Source: an uncultured Endozoicomonas sp.
GTDB lineage: Bacteria; Pseudomonadota; Gammaproteobacteria; Pseudomonadales; Endozoicomonadaceae
Assembly (NCBI RefSeq): GCF_947495845.1
Contig: NZ_CANMAO010000007.1
Location: 62,001-126,000, forward strand
Direction: 5' to 3'
DNA length: 64,000 nucleotides
Made by a program: the position numbers and the translations under genes. The notes under the pieces were generated by a model. It was given only the letters and a program-made list of their open reading frames with translations, ran no database searches and was not told where the DNA came from. Numbering within the stretch: the stretch's first letter is position 1; each line of letters starts with the position of its first letter. This document shows, piece after piece, positions 45,488-54,380 of this stretch.

Positions 45488-46756
45488 ATGCAGGAAAGAG
45501 AAAAAAGTTCTGAGGCTATGGCTCAGTCATACGACGATCAACCTATTTCATACGGACTTTGTCGGCTATTTATGGTCTTTATGCTGGGAGCTGGTCAGAC
45601 AACGCTATTAATCAGCTTGCCAGCCATGATGGAAGAGACTGGCATCGGTTATGGTTTGCTCAGTGGCATGGTTGCCTTTGGTACAGGGTTGTTTATTTTA
45701 TCCGCGCCTGTTTGGGGGAAACTGTCTGATCACTTTGGGCGAAAGCCCGTGGTGGTTGCTGGTGTAGTGGGCATCGCACTGAGTTTCTCACTGATTACTT
45801 TGAGTGTGCTTGCCCTGAACCAAAGCATCATAAACCGTCAGCAGGCTATTTTATTGATGTTTGTTGCGCGAGGAATCTATGGCTTATTGGCATCAGGCCT
45901 TTATCCGGCGGTTCAGGCTTGGGCGATTGATGAGGAGCCAGATAATGCCTCAAGAAGTCTCAGTCGTATTACCGCGAGCATCAATGGTGGGCGGCTTGTT
46001 GGGCCTTTAATTCCTGCATTTTTGATCGGCTGGGGCAGTGAAATTCCTATGGCTTTCATTGCTGTGCTTACAATGCTGCTGTTCCTTTGGGTTATCTTAT
46101 TACCTCTGGGGCGTACTGTCGAACCCGCTCCCTCTAAGTCAGAAGAACAGTCTTTTATACGTCTTTTGTCTGTTACTTGGCCTTATCTGCTATTGGCATG
46201 TTCGGTAACTACGTTATTTGGCTTCTTGCAGTATGTGATTGGGCCAATGTTATTGTCAGTTTTTCAAAATGGGGCAGAGACTTCACGAATGCTGTCATGG
46301 TTGATGATGCTTGCTGCTTTATCCACCATTGTTGCCCACTTTTTATTTTCCCGTTGGGTGCAGGGGCAATTATCTCTTGCGTTGAAAACCGGAACGGCAT
46401 TGCTGTTAATTGGCACGTTAATGATGGTTCTCGGAGATAATTTTTTGTGGCTAGCCGCAGGGCTGGTAATCAGTGCCGCATCGGTCACGTTATTAACACC
46501 GTCTTATACGACGATTGCCTTAAAGCAGTTAAAGCACCAGCAAGGTTTGCTCACTGGAACGCTAAGTATGATTCATACCACGGGTTATACCGTTGGCGCT
46601 CTGTTGGCAGGGTTTACTGCTGGGCATGATAGTTCGCTGATGGCTGTGATTGGTATTGTCGTGGCGGCCGTTGCGTTAGTGACTGCATTTCTGTGTGTTG
46701 AAGTTAACGTTGAAGTTAACAGTATTCCGATGGAGGAAAACTATGTCTGCGATTGA
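45488..46756 (+). CDS. MFS transporter, putative aerobactin exporter
   Basis: A 422-residue protein with 12 hydrophobic helices in the major facilitator layout, including the loop motif GKLSDHFGRKPVVVAGVVG about residue 80 (the G-x3-D-x2-G-R-R/K signature). Location divergent from iucA behind a shared Fur box implies siderophore export; substrate is inferred. ATG 45488 is used; ATG 45518 (MAQSYDDQPISYG) is possible. The end overlaps the next gene by 14 bases. Confidence 0.85.
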   Translation: MQEREKSSEAMAQSYDDQPISYGLCRLFMVFMLGAGQTTLLISLPAMMEETGIGYGLLSGMVAFGTGLFILSAPVWGKLSDHFGRKPVVVAGVVGIALSFSLITLSVLALNQSIINRQQAILLMFVARGIYGLLASGLYPAVQAWAIDEEPDNASRSLSRITASINGGRLVGPLIPAFLIGWGSEIPMAFIAVLTMLLFLWVILLPLGRTVEPAPSKSEEQSFIRLLSVTWPYLLLACSVTTLFGFLQYVIGPMLLSVFQNGAETSRMLSWLMMLAALSTIVAHFLFSRWVQGQLSLALKTGTALLLIGTLMMVLGDNFLWLAAGLVISAASVTLLTPSYTTIALKQLKHQQGLLTGTLSMIHTTGYTVGALLAGFTAGHDSSLMAVIGIVVAAVALVTAFLCVEVNVEVNSIPMEENYVCD

Positions 46757-47135
46757 CATGATGGGTTGGCCGGTAGTGGTTGTCTGTTTTAACTATCCGG
46801 CCACCGATCAGGATGCTGAAAAATGGCTTAATGACTTGTCCGATATTCTGGCAAAAGAGGTGCCTTTTAGCATGGTGATTCAGGCCAGGCCCAATAGTGA
46901 GTTTTCACCGCTTGCAAGAAAATTGCTTGGCCTCTGGTTTAAAGATAATCGATTGAAGCTACAAGACCACTGTCGTGGTATTGCCCGGCACGTTCAGTCG
47001 TTGGAAGAAGGCGAGCGGGTCGTCAGTGACAATATGCAAAAAGCGATGCCATTTCCAATGAAAGCGTTCATGGATTGGCAAGTGGCCAGAGACTGGGCGC
47101 TGGAAAGGCTGGAGTCCGAAGGAAGTTTTGCTTGA
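46743..47135 (+). CDS. Small unknown protein of the siderophore locus
   Basis: 130 residues from ATG 46743, preceded by a strong GGAGGAAAA ribosome site inside the MFS gene. No signal peptide. It starts with a strand-like WPVVVVCFNYP and continues as mixed alpha/beta (DAEKWLNDLSDILAKEVPFS), with MPFPMKAFMDWQVARDWAL near the C-terminus. I do not recognise a family. Tight coupling to the exporter and a Fur box just downstream suggest a part in siderophore biology; nothing more can be said. Confidence 0.8.
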   Translation: MSAIDMMGWPVVVVCFNYPATDQDAEKWLNDLSDILAKEVPFSMVIQARPNSEFSPLARKLLGLWFKDNRLKLQDHCRGIARHVQSLEEGERVVSDNMQKAMPFPMKAFMDWQVARDWALERLESEGSFA

Positions 47136-47144
47136 AACGTTAAA

Positions 47145-47159
47145 TGCAAATCATTATCA
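47145..47159. promoter_or_regulatory. Fur-box-like site before the ABC importer
   Basis: TGCAAATCATTATCA matches the 7-1-7 Fur pattern: right half perfect, left half 5 of 7. It lies about 90 bases upstream of the fhuC-like start. Confidence 0.7.
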
Positions 47160-47252
47160 TCTGCGACCAGTGTCTTTTGCATAATAATTAAACAGCGCTC
47201 AAGCGCATAACAAACGACAACGTTTTCTAACTTTATCCAAAAAGAAAAATGA

Positions 47253-48086
47253 ATGAATAATCTGACGCTGAGTCTTGATCAGGTTTGTTATCAAGTCGGC
47301 AAAAAACTGATCGTAAAAACAGTCAGTACTGAAATAAGACCTGGAAAAATCACTGCAATTCTCGGCCCAAATGGCTCAGGAAAAAGCACATTGCTGAAAT
47401 TGATTTCAGGGCTGATTTCACCTTCAAAAGGGGCGGTGCTTTTAGGCAATAAGGCTTTACACGCCTGGGCTCGTAAAGCCTTGGCTCGAGAGCTGACACT
47501 ATTGCCACAGCACTCAACGGTACCCTTGGGTATGACCGTTGAAAATCTGGTCGCTTGTGGTCGCTATCCCCATGCAGGGCCTTTCGGACGAATGAAAGCG
47601 GAAGATCATCAGGCGGTCAGCTCAGCCATTCGCAGGGTCGACATGAAAAACTATGCATCAGAACTGGTGGATCATTTATCCGGCGGTGAGATGCAGCGAG
47701 TCTGGTTAGCCATGGTGCTTGCTCAGGAAACGGGCATTCTGCTGTTGGATGAACCAACATCCTGGCTGGACATTGCCCATCAGCTCAGATTGCTGGAGAT
47801 CGTGCGCCAGTTAAATCAGGAGAAGAAGACCACTGTTGTCTGGATATTGCACGATCTGAATCAAGCGCTGCAATACAGTGATGACATCGTGCTGATGAAC
47901 AGCGGCCAGATTGTACGACATGGTGAAGCCCATCAGGTATTGGACAGTCAGATTATTTCGGATGTATTTGGTGTGACAACCACTCAATTTACGCCGGAAG
48001 GTCATAAAGACCCATTGTTTCTGCCGGTAGGAGAAGCGCCGGCAACACCCACTTTGCAGTCGGTGAAGAGCAGGGAAGTGGCCTGA
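47253..48086 (+). CDS. Siderophore ABC importer ATPase, FhuC/VatC type
   Basis: 277-residue ATPase: Walker A ILGPNGSGKSTLLKLISGLI (about residue 35), the Q-loop LLPQHSTVPLGMTV, signature LSGGEMQRVWLA, Walker B GILLLDEPTSWLD and the switch ILHDLNQAL. The FepC/FhuC-type sequence GRYPHAGPFG is present. Energises uptake of ferric hydroxamates across the inner membrane. It touches the binding-protein gene by one base. Confidence 0.92.
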   Translation: MNNLTLSLDQVCYQVGKKLIVKTVSTEIRPGKITAILGPNGSGKSTLLKLISGLISPSKGAVLLGNKALHAWARKALARELTLLPQHSTVPLGMTVENLVACGRYPHAGPFGRMKAEDHQAVSSAIRRVDMKNYASELVDHLSGGEMQRVWLAMVLAQETGILLLDEPTSWLDIAHQLRLLEIVRQLNQEKKTTVVWILHDLNQALQYSDDIVLMNSGQIVRHGEAHQVLDSQIISDVFGVTTTQFTPEGHKDPLFLPVGEAPATPTLQSVKSREVA

Positions 48087-48988
48087 TGTCAGACGTTTTG
48101 AAACTTAACATTGTTCTGACGGTTGCCTGTAGCTTTTGGTTGCTAATAGCGCCAGTGTCAGCAGATTCGGCTGTACCTCATAAAATAGCGGCTCTCAATT
48201 GGACGCAGGCAGAAATGCTGCTCACCTTAGGCGTGGTTCCTGCCGGTGTGACGTCCATTAAAGGTTATAAAGAATGGCAGTCCAATACACCAGAACTTCC
48301 TGATGGTGTGAGAGAGCTTGGCCTTAGAACCGAACCAGGGCTGGAAACCATTGCTGCTCTCAAGCCGGATTTAATACTTGGCTATGAATGGCGTCATCGT
48401 CGTATAGCGTCTGAGCTGGAAGCCATTGCTCCAACCGTGCTGTTCACTCAGTACCCATCATCCGATGACCTGACGAATTACTATTTGCGTATGCAGGATG
48501 TTTTCCGTGGGGTTGCCCAGTTGGTGGGGAAGGAATCTTTGGCGGAGCAAAAAATTCAGGAGATGCATACAGCCATTGATCGTGCGCGTATTGCTATCGA
48601 GCAGGCGGGCTTATCGGGGCAACCGGTGGTTGTTGGTAAATTTGTTGGTATGGGGCTTGGCCTACGGGTTTATGCCGATGCTTCCATGGCTGGAGCGCTG
48701 GTGAGTGAACTTGAGTTAAAAAACAATTGGCAGAGTGCTTTGCCGGGCAGGGATTTTACCCATGTTGATTTACTAAAACTGACCACTATTGGCGATGCCA
48801 GTTTGATTATTATCGGTAGTGAAGCTGATAGCTTGCCGACAATGACAGAATCACCCGTTTGGCAGTCCCTACCGGCGGTGAGGGAAGGGCGTGTGTATTT
48901 TCTGCCTGCACTCTGGTCGTTCGGCGGACCGTTGTCAGCTTCCCGTATGGCGGCTGCTATCGCAAACCATCTGACGCCGGAGGTGTAA
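48086..48988 (+). CDS. Periplasmic ferric-siderophore binding protein, FhuD/VatD type
   Basis: 300 residues with signal peptide (FWLLIAPVSADS) and the two-lobed helical-backbone fold: IAALNWTQAEMLLTLGVVPAG, then PDLILGYEWRHRR, and FGGPLSASRMAAAIANHL at the end. These follow FhuD, which binds hydroxamate siderophores including aerobactin. The stop overlaps the permease start by one base (TAATG). Confidence 0.9.
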   Translation: MSDVLKLNIVLTVACSFWLLIAPVSADSAVPHKIAALNWTQAEMLLTLGVVPAGVTSIKGYKEWQSNTPELPDGVRELGLRTEPGLETIAALKPDLILGYEWRHRRIASELEAIAPTVLFTQYPSSDDLTNYYLRMQDVFRGVAQLVGKESLAEQKIQEMHTAIDRARIAIEQAGLSGQPVVVGKFVGMGLGLRVYADASMAGALVSELELKNNWQSALPGRDFTHVDLLKLTTIGDASLIIIGSEADSLPTMTESPVWQSLPAVREGRVYFLPALWSFGGPLSASRMAAAIANHLTPEV

Positions 48989-50982
48989 TGAATTACTTCG
49001 GAATAATAAGGCCAGCAATGGTCACCTGTCTGATGTTAATGCTCTATCTGGCTATCGTGGTTGTATCACTGATAACTGGACCATCGGGTTTAGACCCTCA
49101 ATTGTTATCTGGCTTTTCGTTGTCACCAGTGACCGGTGATAGTGAGATGGCAAACGTTATTGTAACCTGGCTGCTGTTGCCCAGAACCCTCATGGCATTG
49201 TTGTGCGGTGCAGCCCTCGGTGCTGCCGGAGTATTGATTCAAGGGGCTACGCGAAATCCATTTGCCAGTCCGGCAACGCTGGGTGTTAATGCCGGGGCTA
49301 TGTTAGCGATTGTTCTTGGATCGGTTTTTCTGCCTCAGTTCACTGGTCAGTTTCCCGTCGTTGTCGCTTTCAGTGGCGCTATTTTAACGACGATTCTCGT
49401 ATTTCGACTGGCTCAGGCAATCAGCGATTCGCCGGTCAATCTGGTACTGATTGGTATGGCCATGACGCTGTCGCTGGGGGCGCTCAGTGCGGGCATGCTG
49501 ATGTTTTATGAAAACCGGCTGGATGGTTTGTATACCTGGGGAGCGGGGAATTTATCCCAGTTCGACTATCAACCCATTCAGCGGAGTTGGCCTATTATCG
49601 GTATGTTAACGGCGCTGGCGCTCCTGTTTGCCCGGCGGTTGGATATGATTGAGCTGGGAACAGAGCAGGCCGAAAGTCTTGGTGTTAATGTTCGTCGAAC
49701 CGTTGGATTGTCTCTGCTTATCGCGGTGCTGCTTTCTTCCACTGTCGTTAGTCAGGTGGGCATGATCAGTTTTGTCGGCTTGATTGCACCACATATTGCC
49801 CGGGGGTTGGGTTGTCGGAAGGTGTGGTTGCGGCTGCTGGTATCTACTGCGGTAGGCGCTTTGCTGTTGTTGGTTGCTGATGTGGCAGCAAGGCTGATTC
49901 CTCTATTGATTTCCGATTCCCATTACAGCTTTCCTGCTGGGGTCATGACGACGGTGGTCGGTGCTCCGTTTATGCTTTTTTTGCTGACTCAGCGTAAACG
50001 GGTGAGTGCATTGGCAACCACGCCGGGAGAAACGGGCATTCAGGCATTGTTCCACTTATCTCCAGTAACATTTCTATCAGCGTTAGCTTTTGTGTTCTTA
50101 CTGATCTTTGGATTCAGTCTGTTTGGTAACCTCGATTTACAATGGATCAATCTTCGCTGGCCCAGAGTGCTGAGTGCGGCCTTTGCCGGCGCAGCACTCG
50201 GGGTTTCAGGGTTGGTGTTGCAAACCCTCACCAGAAACCCACTGTCCAGCCCGGACGTTTCTGGATTAACGACCACCGGCGTTTTATTTGTAGTGCTCGG
50301 ACTGGTGCTATTTCCGGGGTTGGGCAGTCTTGAAATGACCTTGTTATCCATAATGGGAAGTGGTTTTGCCTTGTTGTTATTACTGGGTTTAAGCCGTTTA
50401 ACCGGGTTTAACCCGCTATTGTTTGCCCTGGCCGGATTGTGCCTTTCTGCGATGGCGGCGACGCTGATCAGTATGGTGTTGGTATTGGGCAGTAACCAAT
50501 CCAGCGAGGTACTGGTCTGGTTATCCGGTAGCACCTATGCCGTGACCAGTGAACGTTTCTATTTGCTATTTATTTCTGTTCTCGCAGTGTTGCCTTTGTT
50601 GTTCGCAATGTGGCGTCGTCTGGATATTCTCCAATTGGGTGAGTACTTACCTTCTTTGCTGGGTGTTCGAATACAAGCGACAGTGGCGATTTTATTGGTC
50701 ATGGTTGCCTTGCTCAGTGCGGTGAGCGTGGCTGCCGTGGGTGGTATCTCCTTTATTGGGCTGATGGCCCCTCATATCTGTCGGGTAACCGGGCTTTCCA
50801 GTCATCGACATTTAATTCCAGCCACCGCAATGATGGGTTCAATCCTTCTAGTGGGCAGTGACTGGCTATCCAGAACAGTGATTGCGCCGTTTGAAATTCC
50901 TTCTGGACTGCTGGTTTCCGGTGCCGGCGGTATTTATTTCATATTGCTGCTGCTCAGCGGTAAATACATCCAACGTCGTTAA
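48988..50982 (+). CDS. Siderophore ABC importer permease, fused FhuB/VatB type
   Basis: 664 residues, two FecCD-type permease halves fused as in E. coli FhuB (660). Each half repeats the same landmarks: PRTLMALLCGAALGAAGVLIQ and PRVLSAAFAGAALGVSGLVLQ; NPFASPATLGVNAGA and NPLSSPDVSGLTTTG; ISFVGLIAPHIAR and ISFIGLMAPHICR. About 18-20 membrane helices. ATG 48988 is chosen over upstream codons that lie inside the binding-protein gene. Confidence 0.94.
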   Translation: MNYFGIIRPAMVTCLMLMLYLAIVVVSLITGPSGLDPQLLSGFSLSPVTGDSEMANVIVTWLLLPRTLMALLCGAALGAAGVLIQGATRNPFASPATLGVNAGAMLAIVLGSVFLPQFTGQFPVVVAFSGAILTTILVFRLAQAISDSPVNLVLIGMAMTLSLGALSAGMLMFYENRLDGLYTWGAGNLSQFDYQPIQRSWPIIGMLTALALLFARRLDMIELGTEQAESLGVNVRRTVGLSLLIAVLLSSTVVSQVGMISFVGLIAPHIARGLGCRKVWLRLLVSTAVGALLLLVADVAARLIPLLISDSHYSFPAGVMTTVVGAPFMLFLLTQRKRVSALATTPGETGIQALFHLSPVTFLSALAFVFLLIFGFSLFGNLDLQWINLRWPRVLSAAFAGAALGVSGLVLQTLTRNPLSSPDVSGLTTTGVLFVVLGLVLFPGLGSLEMTLLSIMGSGFALLLLLGLSRLTGFNPLLFALAGLCLSAMAATLISMVLVLGSNQSSEVLVWLSGSTYAVTSERFYLLFISVLAVLPLLFAMWRRLDILQLGEYLPSLLGVRIQATVAILLVMVALLSAVSVAAVGGISFIGLMAPHICRVTGLSSHRHLIPATAMMGSILLVGSDWLSRTVIAPFEIPSGLLVSGAGGIYFILLLLSGKYIQRR

Positions 50983-51040
50983 TTAATACATCCAAATTAA
51001 GAGGTTCGCAGGAAGCGAGCCCTGAATAATTACAAGGATC

Positions 51041-51059
51041 TAATGAGAATGATAAGCAC
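51041..51059. promoter_or_regulatory. Fur-box-like site before iutA
   Basis: TAATGAGAATGATAAGCAC fits overlapping GATAAT-type hexamers, weaker than the iucA site, about 22 bases before the receptor start. Confidence 0.6.
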
Positions 51060-51080
51060 TACATAGGAAGCTCAATAATA

Positions 51081-53303
51081 ATGAAGATTCAAAAAGCGCC
51101 ATTAGCCCTGGCGATTTCCATGGCTGGCTTTGGTCAACTGGCAATTGCTAAAGAAGTCAAAGTGACCAAACTGGACCAGGTGGTGGTAACTGCCTCCCGT
51201 TCGGAATCCAGCATTTCTGATATATCCGGCACAGTTCAGGTAATTAGTGGTGAAGAAATCGCTCAACAGAGTCAGCCGGGACAAAAGTTAGCTGATGCTC
51301 TTGAACAGCTTATTCCAGGGTTTGGTCCCAGTACGCAAACGGTGACTGACAGAACTCAGAGCATGCGTGGACGTAAAGCCTTGATTCTGATTGATGGGAT
51401 TTCACAGGCTGATAATCGTCAGATTAGCCGGCATCTTTCTACGATTCGCCCGGAAAATATTGAGCGTATTGAAGTGGTTTCTGGTGCCAGCGCAATCTAC
51501 GGTGGTGGAGCAACCGGCGGCATCATCAATATCATCACCCGTAAGCCAGAAGGCGATAAAATCCGCTTTGCTTCTGAAGGTGGTATTAAAATTTCTGATG
51601 GACGTTTAACGACGTATACCTTGAATCAAAGTATCAACGGGCGTGAAGGCAATTTTGATTATTTGGTAAGTGGTACTTACGAGAGTCGTGGTGGCATGTT
51701 TGATGCCGATGGCGATCGGGTTAACCCTGACCCAGCTCAGGTTAGCCGTATGGATACAGACACCAGAGATGCTTTGATCAAGCTTGGTTATAACCTGACG
51801 AATGAAAAACGACTGGAAGCAACGTTGCAACATTTTGATGATCAGATGGACTCTGATTATGCAGCCAATGCGTCATCATTAAACAGGGGGGATTCTGATG
51901 ATGCTCCTGCTGCTCTGAAAGGCTTGCAGTTAAGTACCCAACCGTACAGTAAGAGAAACTCAGTTGATCTGGTTTATAAAGATCTGGATTTTTACGGTAA
52001 CAATCTTCAATTACAGTCTTACTACCGTGAGCGAGAGGCTCGTTTTTATCCTTACCCTAACGACCCTTTTAAAAACAATTTACTATTTGTTAACCAGTCA
52101 ACCAGTACGGCAAAAGTGTTCGGGTTTAAACTCAACCTTGATACAGATATTAATGAGGCCTTCAAGGTTTCCTATGGGTTTGATTACGATCTAGATAAAG
52201 GTGAACAAAAGGGGCGTCTGTTTGATCTTCAGGAGTATGCAAACAGTGGTGGTACCACATTTGTGCCAGAGGGCTCTGAGTATGACTATGGGCCAGCAGT
52301 TGATACAACAACGTTTGGTTTGTATTTGCAGTCCAGCTACGAGCTTACTCAGGATTTGGTATTAAATGCCGGTTTCAGGCATGAACGTGCTGCAATGGAT
52401 ATCAGTGATTATACGCCGCTGGCTGAAATCTGGTTTTTGCCGATTTTGGCTCCAGGCACCAACCCTACCGATCTTCAAGGGGATGTTCGAAAGTATGACG
52501 CGAACCTGTTTAATGTCGGTGTTGTCTATAAATTGAATAGCAGTAATGAAGTATTTGCCAACTACGCACAAGGCTTTGAAGTGCCGGACGCCTCAAGGAT
52601 TCTTCGCAATGCGGTTAACGAAAGCAGTCCCCTTGTTGGTATAAGTGATGCTGTTGTTGGAACTGATGTATCTAATGCAAATCTGGACGCCATTAAAACG
52701 GATAGCTTCGAGTTAGGTTGGCGCGGACAGTTCGAGAGCCTTTTTGCCAGTGCTTCCGCTTTTTATAATGAATCTGATAAGACGATTAGCTTCAACGCTG
52801 ACCATAATGTCGATCTGCTGGACCAGAAGAGAAAAATCTATGGTATAGAGGGAGCGCTTGAATTTTATCTGAGTGACTATTGGTCTATTGGTGGAAGCTA
52901 CGCCTTTACAGAAGGAAGAAGCTACTACAAAGATGCTGGAAAGTGGTTGGATCTTCAGGCTGCAGATGTTTCACCTGAAAAGTTTACGACATTTGTAGCT
53001 TATGGTCAGGGAGATATGAATGTACGTCTGCAATCAACAAGCTTCGCAGATTATGACAAGGGCAAGAGTTACAGTAAATCTAAGAATACAGTTACCGGTT
53101 ACGATATTGATGGCTACACAACGGTAGACTTGTTAGCGTCATTCAACATGCCGGTTGGTACTGTAAAGGCGGGCATTACCAATCTGCTGAATGAAGACTA
53201 TGAGACAGTGTATAGTCAGTGGGCAAACTCTACTTATAATGGTCTAAGTGCACACAAAGCCGAAGGTCGTGCTTACAGCTTGAGCTATCGAGTAGAGTAC
53301 TAA
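51081..53303 (+). CDS. iutA: TonB-dependent aerobactin receptor, IutA-like
   Basis: 740 residues. Signal peptide (MKIQKAPLALAISMAGFGQL), TonB box region (LDQVVVTASR), plug domain (DALEQLIPGFGPSTQ, MRGRKALILIDGI, IERIEVVSGASAIYGGGATG) and a 22-strand-type barrel ending in SYRVEY. Plug and barrel pieces such as EARFYPYPND parallel E. coli IutA. In classical aerobactin loci iutA follows iucD; here it sits at the far side beyond the importer. A palindromic element follows the stop immediately. Confidence 0.9.
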   Translation: MKIQKAPLALAISMAGFGQLAIAKEVKVTKLDQVVVTASRSESSISDISGTVQVISGEEIAQQSQPGQKLADALEQLIPGFGPSTQTVTDRTQSMRGRKALILIDGISQADNRQISRHLSTIRPENIERIEVVSGASAIYGGGATGGIINIITRKPEGDKIRFASEGGIKISDGRLTTYTLNQSINGREGNFDYLVSGTYESRGGMFDADGDRVNPDPAQVSRMDTDTRDALIKLGYNLTNEKRLEATLQHFDDQMDSDYAANASSLNRGDSDDAPAALKGLQLSTQPYSKRNSVDLVYKDLDFYGNNLQLQSYYREREARFYPYPNDPFKNNLLFVNQSTSTAKVFGFKLNLDTDINEAFKVSYGFDYDLDKGEQKGRLFDLQEYANSGGTTFVPEGSEYDYGPAVDTTTFGLYLQSSYELTQDLVLNAGFRHERAAMDISDYTPLAEIWFLPILAPGTNPTDLQGDVRKYDANLFNVGVVYKLNSSNEVFANYAQGFEVPDASRILRNAVNESSPLVGISDAVVGTDVSNANLDAIKTDSFELGWRGQFESLFASASAFYNESDKTISFNADHNVDLLDQKRKIYGIEGALEFYLSDYWSIGGSYAFTEGRSYYKDAGKWLDLQAADVSPEKFTTFVAYGQGDMNVRLQSTSFADYDKGKSYSKSKNTVTGYDIDGYTTVDLLASFNMPVGTVKAGITNLLNEDYETVYSQWANSTYNGLSAHKAEGRAYSLSYRVEY

Positions 53304-53467
53304 TAAGTAGTTAGCCGCATGAAATCATATTTTCTGACCGAGTAGACAGCCGCTCTGCGGCGTTACAACTCCGGTCACATAGTTATGGCTATGCTTCCTA
53401 CGTTGTGCCTTGCATAGCAACTATCCACTCGGCCAGAATTATACGATTCCAAATGGCTAACTACTTA
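53304..53467. repeat. MITE-like palindromic element after iutA
   Basis: Inverted ends TAAGTAGTTAGCC / GGCTAACTACTTA match at 13 positions, with further pairing inside (GACCGAGT/ACTCGGCC). It begins directly after the iutA stop. Inside, GCCGC/GCGGC and ATAGTT/AACTAT can pair. An AGGCGCT/AGCGCCT hairpin (53470-53488) follows and may be the actual iutA terminator. Confidence 0.75.
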
Positions 53468-53502
53468 ATAGGCGCTATTGCAGCGCCTCTGTAGAAATAT
53501 AA

Positions 53503-53543
53503 AAGCCCAAGCTCTGATCAATTGCTAATCAGAGTTCGGGCTT
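53503..53543 (-). terminator. Terminator of the nitroreductase gene
   Basis: Read leftward, AAGCCCGAACTCTGAT pairs with ATCAGAGCTTGGGCTT (two mismatches) and is followed by TTTATATTTC. Confidence 0.85.
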
Positions 53544-53554
53544 ATACGACACAT

Positions 53555-54223
53555 TCAATACCACTCAACAATATCCGACTCTTTCGCTCGGGTTTTCGGA
53601 AATGGCTCATTCACCCGATAACCAAACGCCACCATCACACTGACACCAAAATCCTTCGTATTCATAATACTTTCCTGTTCCAGAAGTGGTTCCAGCTTAT
53701 CCTTATCGAACCCTTCGATAGGGCAGGAATCGATGCCGATCTGGGCTGCAACGCTCATCATATTGCCCAGAGCAATGTAAGTTTGTTTGCTGGCCCAGTC
53801 GAACATGGCGCGGGGGGATTCTGTCAGGCGAAAATCCCGGGTTTGGAAGTCCCGATAGAAGTCACTGATCATATCGATCACATCTTCTGGTAGCTGTTTG
53901 ACGTGGCGCATGTGATCAAGAATGTATTCGGATTCATAATGCATACTGTTTTCTTTGCGGGCGAGAATCAGCACAAAGTGGCTGGCCGTTGGTAGCTGGC
54001 CCTGTGCTCCCCAACTGACGGGTTTGATTTTTTCCCGCAGTTCCGGATTTTGTATCACCAGAAACTTCCACGGTTCAAAGCCGAAAGAGCTGGGGGATAG
54101 TCGAGCCGCTTCCAGAATAAAGCTGAAGTCTTCATCCGGGATTTTTTTGTTGGCATCAAAGGTTTTGCAGGCATGACGGAAGTTAAACGCGTCAATAATC
54201 TGTTTGCGCAGAGCGGAGTTCAT
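53555..54223 (-). CDS. NAD(P)H-dependent nitroreductase family protein (NfsB-like)
   Basis: 222-residue FMN enzyme. Family segments: FNFRHACKTFDANKKIPDED with the FMN-phosphate Arg/Lys, EAARLSPSSFGFEPWKFLVI, YIALGNMMSVAAQIGIDSCPIEGF and VSVMVAFGYR. It would reduce nitro compounds or quinones in the cytosol. It is divergent from an HxlR regulator with an inverted repeat between them, the usual pair for redox or electrophile sensing. Confidence 0.88.
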   Translation of the reverse strand: MNSALRKQIIDAFNFRHACKTFDANKKIPDEDFSFILEAARLSPSSFGFEPWKFLVIQNPELREKIKPVSWGAQGQLPTASHFVLILARKENSMHYESEYILDHMRHVKQLPEDVIDMISDFYRDFQTRDFRLTESPRAMFDWASKQTYIALGNMMSVAAQIGIDSCPIEGFDKDKLEPLLEQESIMNTKDFGVSVMVAFGYRVNEPFPKTRAKESDIVEWY

Positions 54224-54244
54224 TCTCTTGAGTCCTGACCATAT

Positions 54245-54277
54245 ACAACACTAGTCGAATAATAAGTTTAGTGTTGT
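54245..54277. promoter_or_regulatory. Candidate HxlR operator
   Basis: ACAACACTA and TAGTGTTGT are perfect inverted 9-mers, centres 24 bases apart, in the divergent promoter region. A weaker TAGTGTA...TATACTA pair lies closer to the regulator gene. Confidence 0.55.
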
Positions 54278-54380
54278 CGGGATAATTTGTGAAGAAAGCA
54301 CATTTTTGTCAGGTAGTGTACGGATTTGAATCCAGGGCACATTTGTATACTATGCCCTTTTTTCTGGAGGGAGTCTCAAG

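Noticed and set aside
50040-50534. 164-codon ORF antisense to the FhuB-like gene
   Set aside because: Asn/Pro-rich shadow of hydrophobic membrane-helix codons.
51041-51059. Treating the iutA-upstream site as equal to the iucA Fur box
   Set aside because: It lacks the full palindrome, so it is listed with lower confidence.
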